From Sapria himalayana (taxonomy: Eukaryota > Streptophyta > Magnoliopsida > Malpighiales > Rafflesiaceae), in NCBI GenBank assembly GCA_029783825.1, contig JAREIK010003090.1, positions 347,206-411,205 of the forward strand: DNA of 64,000 bases, given 5' to 3'. This document shows positions 41,151 through 52,573 of the stretch, one piece after another. Within the stretch, counting starts at the first letter, position 1; each line of letters opens with the position of its first letter. The position numbers and the translations under genes were made by a program. Below the pieces are notes generated by a model. That model was not told where the DNA came from. It saw only the letters and a program-made list of their open reading frames with translations, and made no database searches.

Positions 41151-41232
41151 ACAAATACTATATGTATAATTATATAAAATTAAATGAACAAATATATAAA
41201 CCTACATGTATAAATATACGTTTAACTATATG
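41150..41232 (-). repeat. Inverted fragment of the 544-bp satellite at second polarity switch
   Basis: The sequence around 41160-41230 (with aattatataaaattaaatga, acctacatgtataaatatac and gtttaactatatgtataac) is the reverse complement of a satellite unit segment such as 10000-10060, with few differences. It is the only non-tetranucleotide DNA between the TAGA block on the left and the TATC block on the right. Confidence 0.85.
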
Positions 41233-41519
41233 TATAACTTGTAACTATAGATCTATTTATCTATGCATCTATCTTATAATATGTCTTCCTATTTGTCTAT
41301 CTATCTGTATATTTATTTGTCTATCGATTTGACTATCTATCTGTCTATCTTTCTGTCTAACAATCAATATGTGTATCTATCTATCAATCAATCTATCTAT
41401 CTATCTATCTATTTATCAATCTATTGATCAATTTGTCTATCAATCATTTTAAAAAACTATATATCAATCTATCTATATATGTCTATTTATCTATCTGTAT
41501 ATTTTTCTATCTATCTATC

Positions 41520-41552
<33 letters not shown>

Positions 41553-43633
41553 GTATATCTATATGTATAACTATATATCTATCTTTCTATATATATATCT
41601 ATCTATCTATTTATCTATATATCTATATATCTATTTGTCTATCTATCTATATATCTTTCTTTCAATCATATTGTCTACATATCTATATGTCTATCTATCT
41701 ATTTATCTATATATTTATCTTTTTATATCTATACATATTTATCTATCTATGTGTCTATCTATCTATCTATCTGTCTGTCTATCCAATTTTCTATCATTCT
41801 ATCTATCAATTAGTCTATCAATTTGTCTATAATTGTGTTTATTAATCTGACTAACAAACTTTATATCAATCATTCTATCAATTTGCATATCAATTTGTTA
41901 TCAATTTTTCTAACAATCTATCTATTTATCAATCAAACAATCTATCAGTCTATCTTTATGTCTATCTATGTGTATATATATATGTCTGTGTTCGTGTGTG
42001 TGTGTGTTTCTATCTATCTATTTATTTATCTATCTATCTATTTACCTTTCTATAAAACTATCTATCTGTCTATCAATCTATCTATCATTCTCTCTATCAA
42101 ACTCTTTATCTATTTGTATGTCTATCTATCTATCTATTAGACTTGCTGCTATCTGTCTAATAAATCTTTTTCTACCTAATTATCTGTCTAGCTGATTGTC
42201 TATCTATCTAGGTGTCTATATATCTTTATCTCTATGTGCATATGTGCCTATCTATTTGTCTATCTTTCTATCTATCTATATGTATGTCCTATTTGTCTAT
42301 CTATCAGTGTATCTATCTATCTATCTTTTTGTCTATCTATCTGTCTATCTATCTATCTATCTGTCAATCTATCTATCTATCTATCTATCTGTTTGTCTTT
42401 CTATCTATCAATCTTTCTGTCTATGTATTTATTGATCTGTCATATTATTTGCATATCTATCTATCTATCTATTTATCTATTTATCAATCTATATTTCTAT
42501 TTGTTTTTTTTATGTCTACCTTTCTATCTATCTATCTTTCATTATTTTATTATTTTTTTCTGTCCATCTCTCTATCTATCAATTTATCTATCAATCTATC
42601 TTTCAATTAGATTATCAATCTGTCTATTAATCTATTTATAAATTTATCTATCAATCTTTATATCAATCTGTCTATCATTCTTTTTATCAATCTTTCTATG
42701 TATCTATTAATCAATCAATCTATTTATCTATTTATATATCTATCTTTTTGTCTATCTATATGTCTAACTATCTTTCTATCTATCTATATATCTGTCTTAA
42801 TATCTATTTTTGTATCTATCTATCTATTTGTCTGTCTTTCTATCTATCTTTCTATCTGTCTTTCTATCTATCTTTCTATCTGTCATTCTATATGGCTGTC
42901 AATCTCTTTATCAAACAATATATCTATCTATCTATATATATGCCTATTTGACTATCTGTCTATTTATCTGTCTGCCTATCTATTTGTTTGCCTATCTGGC
43001 TCCTGTCTATCTACCCGGTTATCTATTTACTTGATTGCTTGTCTATCTGATTATGTTTGTATATCTGTCTATCTATCTGTCTATCATTTGTCTATCTATT
43101 ACTATATCTAATTGTCTATCTATCTTTTTATCTATCTATCTATATATCTTTTATCATATTTGTCTATCTATCTGTGTATCCATTTTTCTATATATATGTC
43201 TATCTTTTTGATTCTCTATCTATCTTTCTATCTATTTATTTATCTATATGTATATCTATTTATCTATTTGTCTATCTATTTATTTATCTATTTGTCTATC
43301 TATCTATCTATATATTTATCTATCTATCTGTCTGTCTGTCAATCTCTTTTTCTAACTATCTATCTGCCTATCTATCTATCTATCAATTTATCGGTCTATT
43401 TATCTATCTTTCTGTTGATCTATCTTTTTATCTATCTAAATGTCTATCTATATATCTATATATCTATCTATTATCTGTTTATATATCTATCTTTCTGTCT
43501 ATCAATTTGTCTATCATTATGTCCTTCAAACTATTTTCAATTTGTCTACCAATTTGTATATCAATTTGTCTATCAATCTTTCTTTCAATCTATCTATGAA
43601 TCTATTTATCAATCTGTCTATCTATCTATCTAT
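41233..43633 (-). repeat. Tetranucleotide array in reversed polarity (TATC on plus strand)
   Basis: TATC/TCTA units with TCAA, TGTC and TTTC variants run for about 2.4 kb and end exactly at the CACTA terminus at 43634. A GC-richer patch with tgcctatctggctcctgtct lies near 42960-43060. Plus-strand Tyr/Leu/Ser/Ile open frames are artefacts. Confidence 0.96.
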
Positions 43634-44179
43634 CACTATAAATAAAGCTCGGGTGGCTAGGTTAATTTTTTTAGCTATTATATGAAATTTAGTTGCTAAA
43701 ATATAATAGTGATGGAGTTAATATGAAAATTATCCCAAGCTAGTGTTCATCACAAAATATTAATGAAAAAAATATTTTCCTAGCAAATTTTTGAATAAAG
43801 AAAATTTACTAGCTAATTATATTCATTCCTTGCTAATTTTTATTGTAATTAATAGTAATAATTAATATTTTTGACTGAATATATACAGAAAATTTCTTAG
43901 CTAAATTTGTTAGGGAAAAATCCATAGCTATTTTTCATTCAAAACATATACTATATTAAATTGAATAAAAACAAAAAGTAAAAGCTATTCAACATTTATT
44001 ATAATACAATAGTTACATAGTTAAAAAACATAACCTAGATTATATATTCATTAAAAACTAAAAAATCATCTTCATCATTAGTTAGTGTATTTGTGCTAAC
44101 ATCTCTTACGTGGTTTCTTTGTTGGAACTTGGTATTCTATCTATCACGTCAAGGCCACTAACTAACTCCATATAGGATA

Positions 44180-45790
44180 TTTGGTGTTGCATTGCATTCT
44201 TAATTTTTTCATCTCATCATTCACTTCTTTTATTTCCTACATTTCTTCCTTCTAAAGAATAATCTACTGATCTTTCTCTTTCATTTCTATCTCAATAAAT
44301 ACAAAACATTCATATATTTCTATTACATGCTGTTCGACCACCTCATCAACCACTACTGTGATAGAGTAACTAGAAGAACATTGCTAAAACAAAAAGCAAC
44401 TGCCTTCGAGCTGATGTCGAACACTCACTACTTCTTCTTACCTTCTATGGTCTCCAAATAGATAGGATCACATTCAATTGTTTGAAGATCTATAGAACCC
44501 TCAACTAGGTGAGAATCAACTATCACACATACCTCCATTAGATCCTGTGTTAAAACATAATAAAATACTATGCTGGATATAAATAAAATAAATCAAATAT
44601 TTTTCATTCCACACAACTTTTCAAATTTATTATAGTATTCTAAAATTATATTAATATAATAGATTGTTATAGCAATCATCTGAGATTTTTTGTCAACAAA
44701 TTGCCCATCCACTTTTTTCACATTCATCTTACTGAAAATCTTATAAAAATTGGGATCTCAACCCAATTCTCTAGCCTAAAGTATGTATTTTTTAAGTCAA
44801 AAAATAAATATGTTAGAAAATTTTAGCTAAAATTGTAAAACCATGCAAAGATTTGAATTATTTGGACGATTAGGCCAACTGTTAAATATATAAATGTTTT
44901 AATGTTATAAATTGTACCAAATCTCAATCATGCTCAATGCTCGACTTTGACCCTCCTGTGTGGCAAGACACTTCTGTACCTGGTCCAGCTACCTTAATCC
45001 ATCTATTTTTGCTAGCTAACTCTAATTTTTTTATTCTGGTTTATCCGAATACTTAAGCCATCTAGGACGCTCATCCTCGTGTACAAAATCAAGCCTATCT
45101 TTTAGAATATTTAATTTATGGATAACTCTAAGTATAGTTCAGCAGCTTTGCTCTCCCACAATGACTTTATCTGTCCATCAAATTGGTGTGCCCATGTACA
45201 CTGATTCTATATATAGAAAATTCACAAAAAAACTATAATAATAACAAGGACATAATTCTTTTATTCTTGACTAATAACAAACATAATAGTTAACTAATTA
45301 GATAATTTTTTCAATGCGTTTGTTTCATTTTTTTTACCTGAAAGATATAAAAGTTAGTCTCTTTTGTTGATACAAAACCATTCTTCCACGAGAATGCTTT
45401 GGAATCTACCAATTTTTCAGAAAGACTTTGTAATTATAGATGAACACTTGTGAAATGGAATACAACTATAAAAATAAACAAATAACATTGAAAACAAGTA
45501 ATTTATATCTATAAATAAAAATCACTAATATGGCCATCATAATATTTTATTAATGTAATATTTACATATTAGTTATACCTTTGATCCATAATCTCTATTA
45601 CTAACTTAGCACTGCCTGCAAAGAAAACCACATCAATTGATAATGTTGATGGTGATGTAAATGGGGTAAAAACTGATGGTGTAAAATATGGTATAGATGA
45701 TGGTGATGGATCAGCAGTGAGTGAAAGAAGGATAATGGCTCGTGTCCTTTCTGATAAAGGTGATGGTAAAGATGTCAATGATGGTGATGG
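44180..45790 (-). pseudogene. TNPA-like (Ptta/En/Spm) CACTA second gene, degenerate
   Basis: Minus-strand pieces fit the second gene of plant CACTA elements. There is a Ser/Pro/Thr-rich N-terminal part with RTRAIILLSLTADPSPSS and LVIEIMDQRYN (45569-45778). A middle part near 45060-45200 reads LNILKDRLDFVHEDERPRWL. An acidic part near 44460-44560 reads VIVDSHLVEGSIDLQTIECD. Near 44190-44330 a charged, coiled-coil-like tail with EMKEKDQ and EVNDEMKKLRMQC appears. In En/Spm the equivalent product binds subterminal repeats. Stops and frame changes separate all pieces. The assignment depends more on position, downstream of TNP2, than on any single motif. Confidence 0.5.
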
Positions 45791-46096
45791 TGATGATGAT
45801 GTTGAAGTCTAGATAGGGTGGGTATTAGATGATACTGACTATATAATAAGACAAAATACTAGATGAATCCCATCAATGTCTGCGTCCATGTCCACCTCCA
45901 CCATGCCCACATCCTTTATGCACCATATACTATAGAAATTATAAAAAATATAGAACAAATAATAGAGATATAATGAAAACATAAATTGATATTGTATGAT
46001 GAACAACCATGCATTTTAAAATAACACATACCATTAGATTGCAACAAAATATAGAAAGTCTTAGAAACTATAATATTCTAATACAATTATAATAGT

Positions 46097-49000
46097 TTAA
46101 TTATTGGTATCAATATCATCCTCTAATAGATCTTCTAATATTTCATCTGATTCTGATGGAAATTCTAACTTATATTCATATAGAAAATGATCATCTTCAA
46201 TTTCTATTAGGCCACCATTTAAGTTACATAAGTTTTCAAGATCTTCGTCTACATGCATAAGCTCGATATTATTTATGTCATCTTCTTGAAATGCTAGTGC
46301 AATAGCAAAGTTTTCACTTCTATGTTGAGATATTTGTACTTCAAAATTTGATCAAGCTTTGATTTTGCAAATGACCCATCAGTCACTCTTATCATGAGAT
46401 AAACTCGGATATGTAAAATAATATACTAGAGTAGCTCGGACTGCTATAATAAATGGATCATATTAATTAAATCCACATTTATGGGTAACATCCACTAGCT
46501 TACAATATGAATGAATCTTTGTACCCATATTTTGTGTAGGATCAAACCACTCATATTTTAATAATATAATCCGATTATTTTTGAGTCCAGGATACTGTAA
46601 CTCAATAACTTCTGCTATTTTACCATTATAATCTATCTCATCTGCAATATAACTTGAGCCTTTAATGCATACACCACTATTAATAGTTGCTTTAGAAGAA
46701 CCGTACCGTATTGTGTGAAATTTATATCCATTGACAAAATACCCAGGATAGGATGTCACATATCTAAATGAGCCTTTACTTAGATTTTGTGTGAATAAGT
46801 TGGAATCTCTATTTGAAGGATCATTTGTCTGTTTCAAAAATTCAACAAATAATGTTAAAAAATATAAGATACTAAAAAATCAAATTATTCAAAAAATTAA
46901 GGTTCAATAATTCTCATATTATTCGTGAACCAATTCGCAAATTTTGTTTCTAGTATAGAATCGACCTCATGCGTAGGAATGGTTGGTTACCAATGTTTTA
47001 ACTGCTCAACATTAATAATGATAAATATAAATAGAGGGAGAATAAGAGATACTAATTTTTAATTATTCCTATTAAGGACAAAATTATCATATGATTAAAC
47101 CTGTAACCATTTTATGTATACATACTCAATATATGATGCAACCTCCTCACAATTAAGTAAAATGTAGCTCCGAGTTACTTTGTACTCGTCATCTATCATA
47201 CATTTTTTCATTACTCTTCCAAATACTTTTCTAGGGTGGTTGGAGATATATAACTTGTGCTCTTCTACCATCACTTGACCTTCAACATTCTGAGACACAT
47301 TTTGATTCTTTGTATTGACATGGTCCTCAAAATAATAAGAACAAAAAGATGATACATCTTCTACTAAATATGCATTGGAAATGGAACCTTCAACTTTTTC
47401 CTTATTTCTAACATTTAATTTCAACTTACGAAGATACCTACAACCATTATGTTAGATTTCAATTAAATAAATTACAATATTAATTTATGATTGAAAGAAT
47501 AAAACATAGAAACTTATATTTATTTATCTTTCAAAATGATACATCAGCCTGTATTTCACTAGCCCAGCTATCCTTGCTTCATAAGCCAAATGGACCGGCA
47601 AATACTCCATGAGTCAAAAAAGCTTAGTTGGAATATTTAATCAAGCTTAAAAAGAATGAGCGGTATGTCATTCTCCAGTCTCACCATATCATCTTTTTTG
47701 ATTGTGGTTGTGGTTGGCTATTTGAAGAACAATTTATGTTCTGTAAGGACCTTCCAAACATTTAGGAAAAGTATTTCACAAAAAATAATTGGTATTAATC
47801 TCTACATAAATACATGATAGTCATGACTTTCTATTCCAAATAACTTAAGCTTGTTCATATCTACACATCTGCCCATATTTGATATATATCCATCAAGGAA
47901 TTTCAAAAATTTAAGCCATAATCACAATCTCTATTTTTCCTTCTGATCAAGTGTATAACAAGCTTTAGGATATTTTCTTATAGACACATTCTGTTTCTAT
48001 TTAGGATGCCCACAGTAATCAAGCAACTATTATCTTTATTTTAAAGTGTCCTTTGTTTTTTTCAACTACATTCAAGATAGTGTTGAAAACAATATCAAGC
48101 ATATTTTTTTAATATGCATTACATCCAAGTTATGACGAATTGAATTGGACCTCTAATAGGGCAAGCCCCAAAAAATATTGTGTTTTCTCCAGCCAAATGT
48201 TTTTCATATTGGTCCATTAGTTCTAGTAGTGTCCATTTAAGTTACTTTTTCAAACCCAAACTCAGAATCTCTGTCAAGATATTATCTCTTGAACGAACCG
48301 TTGGTGGAACTATCTTCACAATTTTATTTTTTCGAAATATAGTTCTATTTCTACGAAATGGATGATTTGTAGGTAGAAACTTACGATGGTTATCAAATAA
48401 TGACTGTTTACCACTAAATTTGAGAGTAAACGCATCAGACTTGTCCATGCAATATGGGCCTACTAACCATTGTGTAGTACTCTAACCCGATAATATTGAA
48501 TATGTAGGAAAATCATTTACCATCTACATAAGGACCTTTTTCATTAATGAAAATTTGCTTCTTTAAGATGTAATATATATTCATGCCAACATTCCATAAA
48601 TGATTTAACTCTGCTATAAGAGGCTGTAAGAAAATATCCAACATGTCTTTTGGATTTTTTGCCTCTGGAACCAATATTGACAGAAACATATATTGCTTCC
48701 TCAAACACAACCATGGAGAAAAATTTTAAGGTGTCACTATCACTGGTCATGTAGATTACCATTGTCTAGACTAGCCAAATGGCTGAAAACCATCAGTGTA
48801 GAGACCCAATCTCACATTTTGACTTTCAACAGCAAAATCTTGATGGATATGATAAAAATGCTTCCAAGAAAGTAATTTGATGGATGATGCATCACCCTTT
48901 ATTCAATCTCATGCTCAGAATGCGACCTCATATCATGTGCTATAGCATTTGATGCATATAGTCTCTGCAATCAAGGAATTAAAAGGGAGTAATACATCTT

Positions 49001-49770
49001 CTTAAATGCAACTTTCATCTTCTATCATATTTCTGCAACATGAGATGCCTTCTTAAACTGAGGATGATCACAAATCTTATAGCTAATTAAATCCATATCA
49101 CCACACCAATATAATAACCATCCATTGAAACAATAATCAAATTTTTCCACTGGTAGACCCATACCTCGTAGTAACTTATTAGTGCTGTAAAAGTTGTTCG
49201 TTACCAAATTATTATACAGAATAATCTCTTTCATTAGTTCTTTCACCTAATCAAATAATTTCTCAGATATATGATTTTCAGACTTCATGCTCAAAACTTG
49301 AGCCATAAGTGATAATTGCGAATATGTTTTACAACCAGGCCACAACCTATTATCTACAGCTTTAAGCATATCATAAAATTTTGAGCTTTAGAATTAGGTG
49401 GTTCATCCATGTGATCTATATTGAAGTCAGCACCAGTATCTTCCTTGACCATTCTATGGTATGTGTTTGATGCTTCTTCACTACATACATAGGATTTAGT
49501 ACTCTCATTTTGGTCAATGTTCACAGTCATTGTACTTTCTCATTGATAAATCCAAATAAAATAATTTGGTACAAAGCCATATTTAGCCAGATGCTATCAA
49601 ATAATGTTCACATCACGAAAAGACATATTCTGACACTTGTGGTTATTACATGGACACTTAATTTTATCTCTTTCGATCCATCTCAATTCACTACAAGCAA
49701 AGTTGAAGAAAGTTTCTAGCCCACTCAAAAAATATTTATTCAAAATTCTATTCATAAACCTTTTGTACAT
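46097..49770 (-). pseudogene. TNP2-type CACTA transposase, degenerate
   Basis: This is the large transposase of plant CACTA elements, read right to left. The start is MYKRFMNRILNKYFLSGLET at 49770. The transposase-associated zinc domain has IKCPCN and NYFIW (about 49560-49700). The segment NLVTNNFYSTNKLLRGMGLP and WLLYWCGDMDL lies at 49025-49246. The TNP2 core has FLSILVPEAKNPKDMLDIFL (48513-48710), NHPFRRNRTIFRKNKIV (48242-48448) and KLFGIESHDYHVFM (about 47806-47850). A DUF4218-like part has VRNKEKVEGSISNAYLVED (47095-47424). A DUF4216-like tail has VTSYPGYFVNGYKFHTIRYG (46463-46837) and an acidic end stopping with TAA at 46097. Introns appear retained near 47435-47540 and 46850-47095. Many stops and frameshifts interrupt the frame, especially 48750-49700, so it cannot make a full protein. 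The order and extent are complete, so it is an old autonomous copy. Confidence 0.92.
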
Positions 49771-50099
49771 CCACTAATGATCTGAACTAATTTTTCTTTA
49801 TTATATTTACAAAGAATTATGCTTAATCATAATTCTAAATGAAACTTATAATGACTAAAAATAATACTATTAATTAAATAAAATCACTTACAAATGAATA
49901 TGCAAAGATAAAATATTGTGATTATCTAGGTAATGTGTTTGCATAATCTACATAAAGAAATAGAGAATTAATTAGCACGCTAAAGGTGAAAAGATATCAT
50001 GCTATTGCTAGATGAAGGTAGCATGTCTCTTCCTGTGCACCAATAAAAGCCACACAAAAGGTGAGAATAAGGAGAACACAAGAACCAAATGAAATGATG

Positions 50100-50560
50100 A
50101 TCAGTTTATCTACATATATACTGTAATATATGTACATATAATACTATAGCATTATATGTACATGTATACTGAGTATATATGTACTTAGTATAAATGTACA
50201 TATAATATAGTAGTATATATGTACATATACTATAGTAGTATATGTAACTAGTGAAATGCTAGTATATATGTACATATATACTATAGTATTAAATATTTAT
50301 CAAAACATAACATTATTAATTTATTTATTTTGATTTAATTGACTAGTTTAAATTTCATACAGATATGGTACGGCATTGTTCCCCATACGAAACTTATATA
50401 AGCAAAGGGATTTTTTATTAGACATTACATGTCATGACTAGGACAGCTTTGTCGTAGCAGAAAGATGGTGACCGGAGGAGCTGGGGGACAAAAAGCAACC
50501 TCAATTTAATGGATAGATTATATTGTATGCACTATATGTATGTATATGTATTGAACTTTT
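50100..50560 (+). repeat. Duplicated CACTA-family core inside the 43.6-52.6 kb element
   Basis: This block (TGTACATA-rich start, gttccccatacgaaacttat, gacagctttgtcgtagcaga, ggatagattatattgtatgc) duplicates 51490-51950 about 1.36 kb upstream of it, so the element's transposase-side end has two copies of the core. A tract near 50700-50730 (attcatgctccataataggt) resembles the intron border before the Sm F exon at 22589, possibly a relic of the same capture. The stretch 49771-50100 shows no coding. Confidence 0.78.
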
Positions 50561-50792
50561 ATCCTGTACAATCTTATTGAATATTTTTTGTGCCTTGTGT
50601 TTCCAAGTTCGATGTAATTTCAAATAAACAAAGATGATTTTTGTAGCCCTAATTAATGTGTTTGTTCATTTTTTTTATTCTTATTATAGAATATATAGTT
50701 GTTTGATATTCATGCTCCATAATAGGTGTTTACGCTTTACTTTAATGTAAATACTTGTACATTTATACCTGTATATATATATATATATATAT

Positions 50793-50819
<27 letters not shown>

Positions 50820-50827
<8 letters not shown>

Positions 50828-51366
50828 ATATATACTAGTATATATCTACATATACATATATACTGGTATATATGTACAAGTATTTACCAGTATATGTGTA
50901 TATGTAAATATACTCTATAGTATATGTACATATATATGCTAAAAATATGTACATATACACTATAGTGTATATGTACATACATATTGTAGTATATATGTAT
51001 ACACTGGTATATATGTACAAGTATTTACTAGTTTATATGTACATACTTGTACATATACATTGTTGTGTATATGTACATACATGGACATATATATGTACAT
51101 ATATACTGTAGTGTAAATGTATACACATATATGTACATATACGCTGTAGAGTATATGTACATATACTATGTTTATATGTACATATAAATATATACTTATA
51201 CACTACACTAAGTATATATGTAGAGTATATTTATATACTAAATATATAAATATATACTTATACGATGTAGAGTATATGTACATATAAGTATATATGTACA
51301 TATATACCAGTATATATATTCATATACAAATATACCAGTGTATACATATGCACTACACTATATAAG

Positions 51367-51416
<50 letters not shown>

Positions 51417-51620
51417 CATATATTGTAGTGTATATGTACATATAAATACTTGTATATATATATATACCAGTATATATGTACATGTACATATATACCAGTG
51501 TATACATATACACTACAGTATATATGTACATATATACTGAGTATATATGTACACAGTATAGATGTACATATAATACTATAGTTTATATTTACATATATTG
51601 TAGTAATATATGTAACTAGT
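50820..51620. repeat. Imperfect palindromic TATATGTACATATA minisatellite
   Basis: Dozens of variants of a self-complementary tatatgtacatatata unit with gtgtatatg and ccagtatatatg spacers fill this stretch, with (TG)n near 50800-50824 and (CA)n near 51371-51400. Shorter tracts of the same kind open every CACTA-family end copy in the window. The units can pair with themselves, so the region is hairpin-prone. Open frames here are artefacts. Confidence 0.85.
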
Positions 51621-52573
51621 GAAATGTGTGTATATATGTACATATACATTGAAGTATATATGTACATCTATATTGCAGTATTATATATTTATCAAAACAT
51701 ATCATTTTTTATTTATTTATTTTGATTTGATTGGTCGGTTTAAATTTCGAACAGATATGATACCGCATTATTTCCCGTACGAAGCTTTTATAAGTAAAGA
51801 GATTTTTTACTAGACATGATGCACCGTGACTCAGACATCTTTGTCGCAGTAGAAATATGGTGATCGGAGGAGCTGAGGGAGAGAAAACAACGTCAATGCA
51901 CAGATAGATTATACTTTATGTATGGTCGGTAGATAAATTGATGAATATGATGCAATAAAATTTTGTTATGTTTTTGTTGAATTATGTAAATTATTGAATC
52001 ATAATAATTTTTTAAATGATTTTATTTTTTATTAATTATAAATTATCATTAATAGTTTATGTTTTAATTCAATTTAATATAAAAATATTAAATTATATAA
52101 TTAAATAATTTAAAAAAAAAATAAAATTCTGAAATTAGTTTTGGAATGAAAATAGCTAGAGAATTTTTTCTTGCAAATTTAGCTAGGGATTTCCCCTTAC
52201 TATTTTAGATAGAAAAATTATTATTTTAGCTAGGGTTTTTTCCATTGCTAAATTTATTTTGCTAGGGACTATTTTCCTTACTGATTTTTAGTGATGAGCA
52301 CTTTATATTGGGAAAGCTTCCATTGTTATATCCGTTTAGCGATGGTAACTCTACCTTATTAATTTAGCTAGGGAAATTATTATTTTAGCTAGGAATATTT
52401 CTGTCTCTAAAATTTTTTAGCAACAGACTCTTTCCCTCGCTAATTTTTAGCGACGAGCACTTTAGATTAGGAATGCTTCCATCGTTAATATATCACTATA
52501 TCCCATTTAGCGATAGAAAATCTCCATTTAACTAAGGAATTATCCCTAGCTATTTGGGATTTTTCTTGTAGTG
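51490..52573 (+). mobile_element. CACTA (En/Spm) transposase-side end with terminus at 52573
   Basis: The family core (51620-52110) is followed by subterminal repeats (52150-52555; tttagctagggatttcccct, cgctaatttttagcgacgag) and the CACTACAAGAAAAATCCCA terminus on the minus strand. It is the best preserved of the three ends of this type and the only one still attached to a transposase gene. Confidence 0.88.

Larger units (their letters stand above)
43634..52573 (-). mobile_element. Near full-length degenerate CACTA (En/Spm) transposon
   Basis: The left terminus begins CACTATAAATAAAGCTCGG at 43634, followed to about 43960 by subterminal repeats of cctagcaaatt and tttagctaaatttgttaggg type. 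The right terminus is tgggatttttcttgtagtg ending at 52573, preceded from 52140 by similar repeats. Between them, on the minus strand, lie a TNP2 transposase and a TNPA-like gene in the usual En/Spm order. The length of about 8.9 kb suits an autonomous element. The adjoining 3-mers (TAT on the left, GAA on the right) do not match, and only the left flank is tetranucleotide array. The two ends may therefore not derive from one insertion, or the right flank was rearranged. All coding is broken. Confidence 0.8.

Noticed and set aside
41479..43685. Plus-strand frames up to 180 codons suggesting a membrane protein
   Set aside because: Hydrophobic look comes from Leu/Ile/Tyr coded by TATC units; no membrane-protein pattern and no start context.
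48180..48875. Plus-strand frames over the transposase (61 and 60 codons)
   Set aside because: They are antisense shadows of the minus-strand TNP2 pseudogene, whose motifs are clear.
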